Under the pieces are notes generated by a model, which searched no databases, was not told the DNA's origin, and saw only the letters and a list, made by a program, of their open reading frames with translations. 64,000 nucleotides of DNA from Argentina anserina (taxonomy: Eukaryota > Streptophyta > Magnoliopsida > Rosales > Rosaceae): the NCBI RefSeq assembly GCF_933775445.1, contig NC_065878.1, forward strand, positions 2,440,001 to 2,504,000, read 5' to 3'. Below are positions 45,800 to 56,246 of the stretch, in pieces. Positions within the stretch are counted from its first letter, which is position 1. Every line of letters starts with the position of its first letter. The position numbers were made by a program, and so were the translations under genes.

Positions 45800-48079
45800 A
45801 TTTATCATCCGAGTGCTTATCACAATCTTGCATTTAGAAATAACAACAGTTGAAATGAGTTCAGAAGACTCGGAACACTTAGAATCAAAAGAAGATCCTC
45901 AAAGTTCTGATATTGAGAGTTCAAGCTCCGATGGAGAAGAAGATTTAATAATGGAACACAACCTCAAGGTATACGCCAATAAAGATGAGCAAAGAAAAAT
46001 TCCTACCCTTGCGGAGATTGAACATTTACTGAAACCTGTAATCAGTGAAGATCCTCAACTATATAGGGAAAGAGATCCAGTATATTGTGAGCTAAAGATG
46101 CATGATGCAAATGTTATTTGCCATGTTAAGGCAATTCCTCATTACAGAGAGCATGATAGAAAAGAGATGGACAGCCAGATTTAGGAACTTCTTGAAAAGA
46201 AGCTATTTAGGCTATCTAATAGTCATCATCATGCCTCAGTTTTTCTTGAAAGAAATCATGCATAACAAGTAAGACGAAAGGCTAGAATGGTGATAAATGG
46301 TTATCAAATAGCTCAGGTAAGAGTTCTCATCAACAGACTCAAGGGAGCAAGAATCTTCTCCAAGTTTAATGCAAAATCAGTACTCTGGCAAGTCAAAATG
46401 CATCCTGATTCCATAGCATTAACCTCGCAACTGGTTGGAATGTTTACAAGAGAAAAATTGTCCCAGTGCCTACTTGTAGTATTTGTGGTGAACATGTGGA
46501 ATCGGTGGAGCATAGCTTATTGCTCTGCCCTTGGACTTCTAATGTGTGGTTTGGACTTTGGAGGTCCCCTGGGGTATATGCCAGCAAAGGAAAAAATCGC
46601 AACTCTTGATGAGTGGCTCTTGGCGGTTCATAAGTGTACCTCTTCTCTTCCTAGTGATCATGGATATATTTTCATGATGATTTGTTTTCATCTTCTTGAA
46701 ATTTGGAACCAAAGATGCATCGCTGTTATGAGAAAGGTGGTGCCAAATCCGATAGCAACAATCTGCAACATTAAGAAGAATTTTACAAATTGAACTGAGG
46801 CCCATGAAAGCAGAGAAGGGCCTTCAGGTGAAATTAGGCTCATTACTGATGCTAGAAAGAATTGGAGGCCACACTCCCCCCCCCCCTTTTTTTGGAAAAA
46901 GTAAATGTTGATGCTGCTTGGAAAAAGGGTAGTAGTAATAGTAGGATGGGGATTATAATCAGAGGTCAAAGTGGTGAGTCAATTGTTGGTGCTAGCCTTC
47001 TTAGCTCTCACAATTCGGTGGTGGAGGCTGAACCTGAGGCTGTGGTCAGAGGCCTTAAATTGGTTGTCCATGCTAAGTTGTCTTCAATTGTGGTGGAGGG
47101 TGATTGTCATGAGGTCATGGATGCTTTAATGAACCCTTCCTCATGCTGTAATTAGAGAATTAGCTTGATGATTAGGAATGTTAGGCAGTTGGCAGCAAGT
47201 TTTTCTCTGGTGGAGTGGAACTGGGTTCCAAGGGAAGCAAACCGCATGTCGAATGCCGCGGCAAAGCTTGCGATGGCGAGGTTGAGCTCTTCGGACTGGG
47301 TTGGTAGACCCCCTACCTCCCTTGTTCATGTTCTCAGAAGTGATGGTCTCACAAGGCCTCTATTGTTCTAAACTTTTGTTCTTATTATCTTCTTTTTTTT
47401 AGTCTCGTTCTTCATTTGTTGTTATTTCTTTGCTAGCTTGTCCAGGTTTAATGAAATTTATCCATTGACCCAAAAAAAAAACCGCTTTTGGAACTCCTCA
47501 AGGACATTATAAAATGGCTAGTTATGTCATTTGGATTAAAGCAAGCCCCCTCCATTTTTCAAAGAAAGATGGATAATATATTCAAGCCTTATGCATATTT
47601 TTACATAGTTTATATAGATGACATTCTGGTTTTCTCTAAAATCATGAATGAACATTTAAAGCACTTCGAGCAGATTTGCAAGTTTATTGTCCATAAAGGA
47701 ATCATTCTTGGACAAAAGAAAATTCATCTTATTAAAGGTGAAATAAATTTCCTTGGCATACATGTTAAGGACGGAGATATTCGTCTCCAAGATCATATTT
47801 TCAAAAAGATTAGTCAGTTTCCATATACTATCCCATATGCTAAATCCTTACAAAAAATTTTAGGAGTTGTTAATTTTGCGAGAGATTGTATTCCTCAAGT
47901 CAGTAGTTTCATTGCTCTTCTCTCTCCCAAAACAAGCTCTAAAAAAAGAAGTGGTCTTTCACGACAGATGATAGCAACACTGTTGAAAAGATTAAAGAAC
48001 TAACGAAGAATCTTCCACCTCTGCAATTACTAGAAGAAGGTGGTAGAATCATTTTGCAAACTGACACAAATGATTACTA
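45800..48079 (+). pseudogene. Endogenous pararetrovirus reverse transcriptase region, split by a LINE
   Basis: Plus-strand frames 45813-46184 and 46287 to about 46428 hold the part leading into and starting a caulimovirid-type reverse transcriptase (SKFNAKSVLWQVKMHPDS). The sequence is then interrupted by a LINE tail (46429-47482). It resumes at about 47483 with the catalytic region: FGLKQAPSIFQRKMDNIF, the YIDD motif (about 47617) and the thumb region, and enters RNase H (QTDTNDY) before ending near 48079. Stops and frameshifts lie at 46182, about 47510 and about 47950. It cannot produce a working enzyme. Caulimovirid RT rather than Gypsy is favoured by wording and by the neighbouring coat-like zinc knuckle; florendovirus-like elements are known in many plant genomes. 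Confidence 0.75.
46429..47482 (+). mobile_element. 5'-truncated LINE tail inserted in the viral RT
   Basis: Begins within zf-RVT (CSICGEHVESVEHSLLLCPW, in a frame different from the viral one), continues to the RVT_3/RNase H domain (VNVDAAWKKG, SVVEAEPEAVVRGL, VEGDCHEVMDAL, WVPREANRMSNAAAKLA) and ends with GTTTAATGAAATTT and a run of A (47472-47481). A C/T homopolymer block at about 46874-46892 breaks the frame. It is about 1.05 kb long. The viral sequence resumes directly after the poly-A. Confidence 0.82.
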
Positions 48080-48083
48080 ATGA

Positions 48084-48910
48084 TTATCCTTTCTTTTTCT
48101 TGTGTGGAAGACTCTCCAATTTTTGTTGATATATTCTTAATGAAGTTACTAACTTCATTTTTTCAATATCATTTTCAAGACTTTGCTTGAGGATTTGTTC
48201 TTTTTCTTGCTCATAGAACATCTCATATTCTTGATCAACAAAGATATGAGCATCATTTTCCCTTGTCATCCTTCTTAACTCTGCGATGAAGCATTCCTTA
48301 TGATATGTTTCTCATGTTCTCTCACAATTCATAGGTAATGTGTTGTTATCTTTACATTTACAATAGTCACATGAAAATGCTCATGGCTTTGGACGAAAAA
48401 TACTGATAATATCGGTTTGCTCTTGTTTCCAATTTTGAACTTATAACAAAAATATAGGACGATTATCTTCATCTTCTTCAGAAGAATCTTCAAGTGTTAT
48501 ATGTTTCACTATCTTATGGGTATTCAAAAGAATATATGGAGTCATTTTCATCATCAGAATAAGCGACTTCAAACTCTTTTAAGTTTGCATATTCTATAAT
48601 TTCATCATATTCAACTATTAATGCCTTGGAAGTCATTTTATCTTTTTTAGAACACTCATTGGCATAATGGCATTCAGCTTTGCAGAGCCAACATCTACAT
48701 GTCTTTGCATCTCTAAAAGGATTATTTTGCTTTGGTTTTTTCTTTCTAAAAAATCTCTTTTTAGGAGATGATTTTTCTTTCTTCTCTTATGAAGATTTTT
48801 TCGTTTGAAAAATGTCTTCCTGAATCTATACTTCTTAGAAGTAAACTTTCGTCCACGTCCTTTGCTTGAGAAGCTGCTTGAAAACTTGTTTTTATACTTC
48901 ATTTCCTTAG
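48084..48910 (-). pseudogene. Endogenous pararetrovirus coat-protein-like fragment
   Basis: On the minus strand there is a long basic stretch rich in Lys, Arg and Ser (about 48910-48740), a zinc knuckle CWLCKAECHYANEC (CX2CX4HX4C, about 48651-48700), and an acidic, coiled-coil-like tail (48269-48084). Basic region plus a single CCHC knuckle is the pattern of caulimovirid coat proteins. It lies in opposite orientation to the RT next to it, so the viral DNA was rearranged when or after it integrated. Frames are shifted. It stops at the CACTA terminus at 48914. Confidence 0.6.
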
Positions 48911-49981
48911 AGACACTACAACACAAGATGTTATTTGCGAAGAATGAATTTCTCGTTGAAAATTAATATTTTGTCGCTAAAATAATTTCGCAAGGAAAAT
49001 TATTTCGTCTTCAATTTGTTAGAGAATGCTCGTCAAGGAAAGTTTCAACGACGAAACAATCATTTCCTTGATAAACCTTTTTCACGATGATACTAATTTG
49101 TCTCACTATTATTCTTTAACGACTATTATTTCCTCACCAAAAGTCACACGTTTTCGTTGCCAAATAAGTTCAAGATAAGAAATAGTCGTTAAATATATTT
49201 TTCGACGAAATAAATTTTCTCACTAAATTTAATATTTCCTCGCTAATAATAATTAATAATTAAAATATTAATTTAATAAATCAATTTAAAATTATTTTTC
49301 TGCGACATAACTATTTTTGTCGTTATAGATAATTTTTGACAAGGAAGTTTGTCCTCATTATAAATCTGTTTTTCGCGGGAAAATTTAAATCCATCATTAT
49401 ATATATCCTTTTAGTGAGAAAAAATTATCTTAGTAAATGTACTTACCAACGAGGATTTGATTTTGTCTGTGTAGGAACTATAGTTTTTGTGATGAAAATA
49501 CTTTTATCACTATAATAATTTACAACAAAGAAGTTGTTTCTCGCTATAAACTGGTTTTCAGCAAGGCAATTTTGTTTCATCGTAATATCTATCCTTTTAG
49601 CGAGAAATATTGTTCACACCAAAGATGCTCATCAACGAGAAAAGTTATTTTCGTTAGTGTGGAATTTGAAGTTTATAAGAGAAAATTTACTTTCGTCATT
49701 ATTAACTTTAATTTATAGTGAGGAAATATTCTTTATCTTGTAGTTGTGTTTGTATTAAGATTCAACCTGTTTTTTTAATGCATAATATAATTTTTTAATA
49801 AAATAATAATTTTTATTGAAAACTTGATAATAAATTATCAGCAAAACAAACTTTATAGTATTGTCTACCATAACTAGTAATTAAAATAGTCTAAACTCAA
49901 TTCCAAATTCCAAATGAGCTAAAGTTCAAGGAACTTTTTTCACTTGTCTAATAGAAATTGCAAAATCCAAGGTAAGCATAA

Positions 49982-52052
49982 CTAGCTTGATAGTTGCTGG
50001 TTCATATAGGTTTTCATGAACTCTTCAAACTTCTTAGCCCTCTCTTCTAATGCTTGGATCACCACATTTTGTGCATGTATAGTATTTTGAGTCTCCTCAA
50101 GTTTGTCTCCCAACTCTTTGTTCTTCTCAGACATTTCATGTAATGATGATAGAGGAGTGTTAGATGGTGGAGGTCTAGGTCCAAAACCACAACCTCTGAT
50201 GTAGCCTGATTTTTGTCCAAGAACTTTTTCGCAGATTTTATCATCACTCATAGTTCGAGTTCCATCAGGTTGAGTGGTCTCAATACGCATCACCACCATT
50301 TCATCCCGTAAATGAAAGACAATTAGTATGTCTACTAGGTGGTTAATAAATTAAAGTAATCTCTAATAATAAAGAGGCATCATCATTTGAATCACCATAT
50401 TGTTATGTAATCATTTTCTTACATATCTACTGATTAACATACATATAGTTCCACATATTATTCAATAAAGTTATATTATACATCAATATGTTATTATATA
50501 TGACGTACCCATTTTTCTTTCACTCCCAAATCCCAGCCTTTTTTATTTCTTTTGTACTCCATTTCAAACCGTTCAATTGCACCTAGCATCTCCCCTGATT
50601 GTGCGGCCTATAACATTAAACAAAAAATATTGCTAAGGCATGCATGATAGGTACTCATAACTAATTGAATAATAAGTTTTATAGATAACTTACAATCTGT
50701 TCCTGGTGCGACATAAAAAACTTTAACCCTGCTTTATGGTGATACTTCAACTATGACCTATTAGTAGCATTTTTCCTTGAAACAATATGAAAAGTACAAC
50801 ATATTTTAGGTCTGGCACATAACATTAAGCAAGTAAATATATATAAGATACAATCATCAAGTAGTGGTAGCCACTATTTTTTGTGCAAGTTGAAATGGAT
50901 TCACACCTGGCTTCCTATAATTAAGAACTGGTGCATAACAATGTAATACATACCTTGAAGTCTTCACTTGAAAAACAATTACACAGATAAGCCCATTCTT
51001 CATCAGTTTTGACTTCCTTGTGTCTATGTTCTAATGCTTCCTCCATTGTTGAGAATTGCTCAAAATGCTTTTTCAGCTTATAACGGAAGTTAGTAAACAC
51101 TGATCCAAAACATTTATTCACATATCTCTCAACCCAAGGTAGATTCATGTCAATGTCATACTTGTTATGTATATAGTAGCAGTGTCACACAAAATACTAC
51201 AATATAACTAGGTAACAAAATTATATAAAAAGTAGATCAAAATGTATCATTCACATATCACAATTAATCTTTTGATCAAGTTTATCCTATCTTCTGGATA
51301 TACTTTATTCCACTTTTCGACATCCAGGGGTGCGGGATTCCTAATGGTGAAACCAAATTCTTTCTTCAACGTCACATGTATTTTAGTACCAAGCTGCTCA
51401 AGCACCTTATCAGCATTTAATCCTCTTGTCTTTCCACGCACTTTTTTAATTGGTCCTTTTGTCAAAATATTATTAGTTCATACATGTACAACTAATGAAG
51501 TAAAGTACAACACAGTAACTACATGCAGTAGATCCCTGGATATCAACGGATGTTGAAGCATCATTCATCCCTGCAGTTGTAGGATTTATTACTGGCAGGT
51601 TGGTAGTCTGGGGTTGAATACGTGCATCCATTGTGTCACTTACTGTAGATAGTCCATGTAATTATAACAAATATACTTCATATTTTTGGCCCATGAATGA
51701 TATATAATTTAAAATATTTAGTATACCAACAATAGGCATTTTGGGTAATGGTACTAATAGCAGCCCTTTCAGTGGTTCTATTAGAGGAAGGCATACTACG
51801 AACAACAGGTTCATCTTGTAAAGAAGTTTGGGTTGGAGGACCATTTGCTTGTACACATAACCGTTTTGGCATAACAACACATGTTTATTTAGCATGATGT
51901 TTACTAACTATTATAAGTGAAAAAAAATAATTCTCTATTGATATGTTATGTACATAGCAAAGACAAAAATAATTCTCTATGGAAAGATTGTACATACCAG
52001 CATTGGCCTTTTGAGTACTGGACACGTTAGAACGAAGACGCTTTAACATTGT
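49982..52052 (-). pseudogene. TNPA-like (Transposase_24/Ptta) gene of the CACTA element
   Basis: Minus-strand pieces that look like exons: 52052-52003 (MLKRLRSNVSSTQKAN, with a GT donor), 51870-51720, 51465-51247 (KKVRGKTRGLN...FGFTIRNPAPLD), 51148-50921 (YVNKCFGSVFTNFRYKLKKHF) and 50299-49982, which has VLGQKSGYIRGCGFGPRPP and a coiled-coil tail (KELGDKLEETQ). These are the hallmarks of plant Transposase_24 proteins, which bind subterminal repeats and assist excision. Exon joining was not resolved in full, and whether the gene is intact is unknown. Confidence 0.65.
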
Positions 52053-52274
52053 CACTACTACTACAAGAAAAATATTATCAGTTTTACTAATAAAATAACA
52101 AAAGCAGCATATGTTACATATCCAAATCAAATTTAAGGGCGAATAAAATTTTAACATAAAAAGAACAATTATTTATCATCAATTTTTCATAACTGAAAAT
52201 TGTTTGACAAGGAAAAACAAAACATAAAGTAATACTCACGCAAACTCAATCAAAAAACATTTCATCATAGATTA

Positions 52275-53945
52275 ATCACTATCATCATCATCATCACTTG
52301 ATATGATTTCTTCACTATCATAGTCATTACTATTGCTTTCTTCATCATCATCACTTGTAGAATTATTGAGGCAAAAATCATTTATAATGCTCTCAAGATT
52401 TGAATAAATGACTTTAGGCTCTACATGTTCTTGATGTAGTTGAGGATTCTCCAATTCTCCTTCTTCAACCAACCATTGAACATCATTAAGCTCATCTTGT
52501 TGATATACATCATTACCAGCCACTGGATCAAAATCTTCCTTGTTTATCTCTACTTGTTCTTCTTCTTCTTCTTCTTCTTCAACATCTACCTCTGGGACAT
52601 CCCACACATGTCGCATTTGCACTTTTTGGACAACTTTTCATCCATGACCTAATTTTGGGTCATCTAGATAAGACACTTATGCGCTTCACTTGCAAGTATA
52701 AAAAGGTTCATCCTCCTACCAGACAAAATCCGTATTAATGCTCATAAGATTATAATCACGTTGTACTCTTTTTCTCGCGTTTCTTCCTATCTCGTCTATG
52801 TTGAACCACTTGCACTTCAATAGATAAACGTGACACATATCTACATACCTCAATATGACAATACTAAGTAGAACACCATAATAATCATGTGTTCCGCCAA
52901 CAAAAACTCTAGGGACATCAATGCCACTATTATGTGTGGTATGACGATCATCAAGGTCTTTTGTGTGATATCTAACGCCACCAACAACATAACCAATAAA
53001 CGTATGGGCGCGGGGATCGGGTTTACAGGCCAAACAATAAAGGTTATCATTTGCAAAAACCTCTCCAATTTGGACCAAGCGAGTCATCTAGAAATAATAT
53101 TAATTAATCAGTTAGCATACTTTAAAAACAATACCTTGTTAAAAGAAAAAGTGAGAGATGAGTGCATACTCGTTTTTCAAACCAAGTGGGAAATTCTTCT
53201 TCTTGTCTTTTACATAAATTATCATTACTTATATGCTTTAGTTCTGCCTCGTGTTCACTGCATACGTTAACAGACAATCAAACAAAGTCAATTATATTTT
53301 GTAAATATAAATTTACGCGAAGCACAAAACTCATATAAAAGTCACTTACTCAAGATATGGTTGGATTTCCTCACAATTGTATAACACGTACCAATGAGCT
53401 TTCTTTACTTATTTTGGATCAAGCAATACATATTTCTTGCCACGATGAACTCTTTGGGAAAAAACTAACAAGTCATCATCCTCTTTATTATCAAAATCAA
53501 CATTACGTTTCCCTTGATTGAAGCGTGTTTTCACTCCGCAAAAATACATCGAGCAAAATGTAATTGCCTCATTTACAATATATGTTTCAGCAATTGAACC
53601 TTCTGGGCGAGCTTTTTTTGAAACATATTTTTTGTACGTACCCAAATTTATTTCAATGAGATACATCCACCGAAAGGTGAATGGTCCTCCTAGAATAGTT
53701 CTCGGGGTAAATGGACTACTAGGTGCAACATCACATCGAAAAAAACGGGTGGAAAAATTCTTTCAAGTTTGCATACTATCTTAACTATCTCCTTTTCCAT
53801 TCTTTCTAACTATGAAACTTTTAGAGTCTTTGCACATATTTGTTGAAAGAAAATGCATAACTCAACAAATGCAGTACACACATCTTTGTCCAAGAAAGGA
53901 CGAATACCCATAGGGAGGAGACGTTGCAACATAATTTTGGGCCTC
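52275..53945 (-). pseudogene. C-terminal part of a TNP2-like CACTA transposase
   Basis: Minus strand, in order: a DUF4218 region (53940-53410: VMLQRLLPMGIRPFL, then HLPREPFTGGPF, YLIEINLGTYKKYV, ARPEGSIAETYIVNEA), a linker, the DUF4216 region (53087-52716: GVRYHTKDLDDR, DYYGVLLSIV, LLKCKWFNID) and an acidic end (52622-52275, with a run of Glu and Asp). The upstream Transposase_21 domain with the DDE catalytic residues is absent because the element is cut at about 53945; at least one stop is present near 53815. Not functional by itself. Confidence 0.78.
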
Positions 53946-54135
53946 ATCATTTAGCCCGCGGAGGCCCGCAAGCCTGATGGACTTTTACCCGGCCCGGCCG
54001 GCGAGAAAGCCTGCCAAAGCGCGTTTCCGTGGGCAGAGGGCCGAGCTTAGTTTAGAGGTGTGAAACCCGGCCCGACCTGTGGACCCGGCCCGCCAAAAGC
54101 CCGCAAGGCCCGGCCCGTAAAAACCCGTAAGAAAA
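53946..54135. repeat. GC-rich GGCCCGGCCC repeat, MITE remnant
   Basis: Blocks of GCCCGC, CCCGGCCCG and AAGCCCGCAAGGCC resemble the inside of the hAT MITE next to it. TTTAGAGGTGTGAAACC at about 54050 looks like a terminus of the same family, so a partial second copy lies here and borders the truncated CACTA. Confidence 0.5.
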
Positions 54136-54205
54136 AAAATATTATACATGCATATAATATATTATACATATATCAATTATATGTCTTTTTGGTAATAATT
54201 ATACA

Positions 54206-54770
54206 TAGAGGTGGCAAACGGGCTAAAACCGTGCTTGGACTGGGTCATTTACTTAAATATTAAGCTCGGCCCAAGCTCATGTCAGGCCGGGCTTGGGCTG
54301 ACCCCGCCCATTAACAATATTATGTACTTTGAATATTTGTTTTATATACTATTTAAAATAGTAAAATAAATAAAATATTACAACATATTTCATAATCTTA
54401 TTTTTAAAAACGTTACGTATGTCAAAACAATTACGTTTTATTCACTATTTTGATAATATTTGTGAAATATTTTAGTTAAAATAATGAAATAATCAATAGA
54501 TTATACTTTAAAAAGTATAATATTCAAGTTTAATAATGCTAATTGTTTAAATATTGATATAAATAATATAAAATTATGTATTTAACGGGCCAACTCATGA
54601 ATTTATCGTGATCGGGTCATGCCGGGCTAAAAACGGGCTCGGGCCGTGTCGGGCCCATGAGCCAAAATATCTCGGTCCGGCCCGACCCGTTACAATAACA
54701 GGCTCGGGCCGATTTTTAACGTGCCGGGTCTAGGCCGGGCTCGGGCTTTTGGGCCCATTTGTCACCTCTA
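54206..54770. mobile_element. hAT-type MITE
   Basis: A 565-base element with inverted ends TAGAGGTGGCAAACGGGC and the complement of TAGAGGTGACAAATGGGC, flanked by a perfect 8-bp duplication ATTATACA (54198-54205 and 54771-54778). The ends are GC-rich with repeated GGGC(T/C)CGGGC words; the middle is AT-rich. There is no coding capacity. The ends and the 8-bp duplication define a non-autonomous hAT element. Confidence 0.88.
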
Positions 54771-54879
54771 ATTATACATAAAAATATTATATATGTTAAT
54801 AATACTAGATTTAAAATTTTATATTTCTTTTATATTATAATTTTATACTATATTTAAAATAAAATTGTAGCATTATGAA

Positions 54880-55600
54880 GCAACTATATGAAGTATATGA
54901 AGTAAACTTCTCATGATTAATCGACACCAGCTGATGTTATCGGTACTAATATCTAGGGACCCAGTTAAAACTTCATCTAATTTGGACATCGTCTGACCGT
55001 TAAAATTTCCAGTAAACTGAAAACACCACTAATATGCCCTAAGGGAAAACTCATTACCAGGATGCGAACGTCGAAAACCGTTTGCATATATGAAAATCAT
55101 CTACTTTTTGTCATCGATCGTGCGTGGTCGCACCGAGGAAACTCATTTGGCAAAGCCCCGGTCAATGGGGTTTTAATATGTCAAAATGCCTTTTTTTGTT
55201 AACCGTAGGTACAGACGGTCAAATTATGTCCAAAACGGATGAAATTTTTTACAGGGTCCCTAAATATATATACCAATTACATCTGCTAGTGTCGATCGAC
55301 CGTATTTGAACCGGAGTTGTCGATCGCCGAAGTGTCCACTAATGTATTATAACATTTATACTAGGTTTAAAATAAAACTATCGCATTATAAAGTGACTAT
55401 ATGAAAGAAACTTCTCGAGATTAATCGACACCAGCCGATGTGATCGGTACTTATATTTAGAGACCCTATAAAAATTTCATCCAATTCAGACATTGTTTGA
55501 TCGTCAGAATTTCTGGTAAACTGAAAACACCATTAATATGCCCTAAGGGAGGACCTATTATAAAGATGTGAACGCCGAAAGCCGATGTGATCTGAAATCA
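54880..55600. repeat. Three-copy repeat, direct-inverted-direct
   Basis: A unit of about 200 bases with ATTAATCGACACCAGC, GATGT(T/G)ATCGGTACT, TTCATC and AACACCA(C/T)TAATATGCCC is present at about 54890-55090 and again at about 55385-55600 in the same direction. The part between (about 55190-55310) carries the same words in reverse complement (for example GGTCCCTAAATATATA and GTGTCGATCGA). No open frame is conserved. It is probably a dispersed repeat that was inserted or duplicated several times. Confidence 0.65.
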
Positions 55601-55609
55601 CCTAATTTT

Positions 55610-55970
55610 TGTTACCTATCTTTTGAAGGGTCCATTTTTCTTTTGAACCTGGACAGACTCCTTCTTCGTAAGGTCGTTATAGTTCCTACAATAAGTTAGC
55701 CGTTCTAACATGATATTGATTCTGGTTACTCGTGGGTCGACTGTAGAAATTCAACATTGATTTGTGGATTTCTGGTTCTAGTTTTCTAGTTTATTAGGAG
55801 TTTTTCATTTCACAAACTCTTAATTATCGTTATTTTCAAAAAAAGAGTGAGAGTTTGTTTATGTTGTTTCATAAATCACTTTTTTATTATATGACAATTC
55901 ATCGTTTCTTAAAAAAAAAAAAATTAAAATATGACTAATATCGCTAAATATGTTTTAATAATAGTGAGAG
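55610..55970. other. Intergenic, no gene recognised
   Basis: AT-rich sequence between the repeat cluster and the AQR promoter, with poly-A near 55912-55923. Nothing recognisable. Confidence 0.45.
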
Positions 55971-55974
55971 CTAA

Positions 55975-56246
55975 AAATTAGTTATAGAAAAGATAAGGGG
56001 CCAATCTGTAATTTGTGACAATTATATAACGCGCCTTATAGAAAACCTAGAAACAAACGAGTAGAGCAGAGTAGTAATACCCAAAAGCTAGCTCAATCCG
56101 AGAACCGACTCAGATGATTACATAAATACCCTCCGACCTCTCTCTCTCTCCCAAAATCTCAGAAACCCTTAAAACCCCGTCTCGCTCACCCAATTCAATC
56201 CCTACAAAAACCATCCCCCTCGCATTTGTAAAACCCTAATTCGGCA
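55975..56246 (+). promoter_or_regulatory. AQR promoter and 5' leader
   Basis: Upstream of the AQR start there are a TTATATAA-like stretch (about 56022-56028), a CT-rich leader (about 56139-56152) and CCCTAA motifs. The stretch is duplicated, diverged, at 39909-40145. CT-rich leaders are common in plant housekeeping genes. Confidence 0.5.

Larger units (their letters stand above)
48914..53945 (-). mobile_element. Truncated CACTA (En/Spm) transposon
   Basis: CACTACAACACAAGATG at 48914 is a CACTA-type terminus. Inward of it about 800 bases (to about 49750) are full of (C)GAGGAAA/TTTCCTCG words, the usual subterminal repeats. Two genes follow on the minus strand: a TNPA-like gene (52052-49982) and the C-terminal part of a TNP2/TNPD-like transposase (53945-52275). 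Similarity ends abruptly near 53945, so the other terminus and the catalytic part of the transposase are missing. Alternatively 48914 to about 49750 (where CTTGTAGTTG occurs) is a separate non-autonomous CACTA element. Confidence 0.75.

Noticed and set aside
46287..46793. Viral-LINE fusion as a functional new gene
   Set aside because: The LINE part is not in its natural frame and both parents are decayed; the fusion is best read as accidental.
52440..52652. Phe-rich plus-strand frame
   Set aside because: It is the complement of the acidic Glu/Asp tail of the TNP2-like gene.
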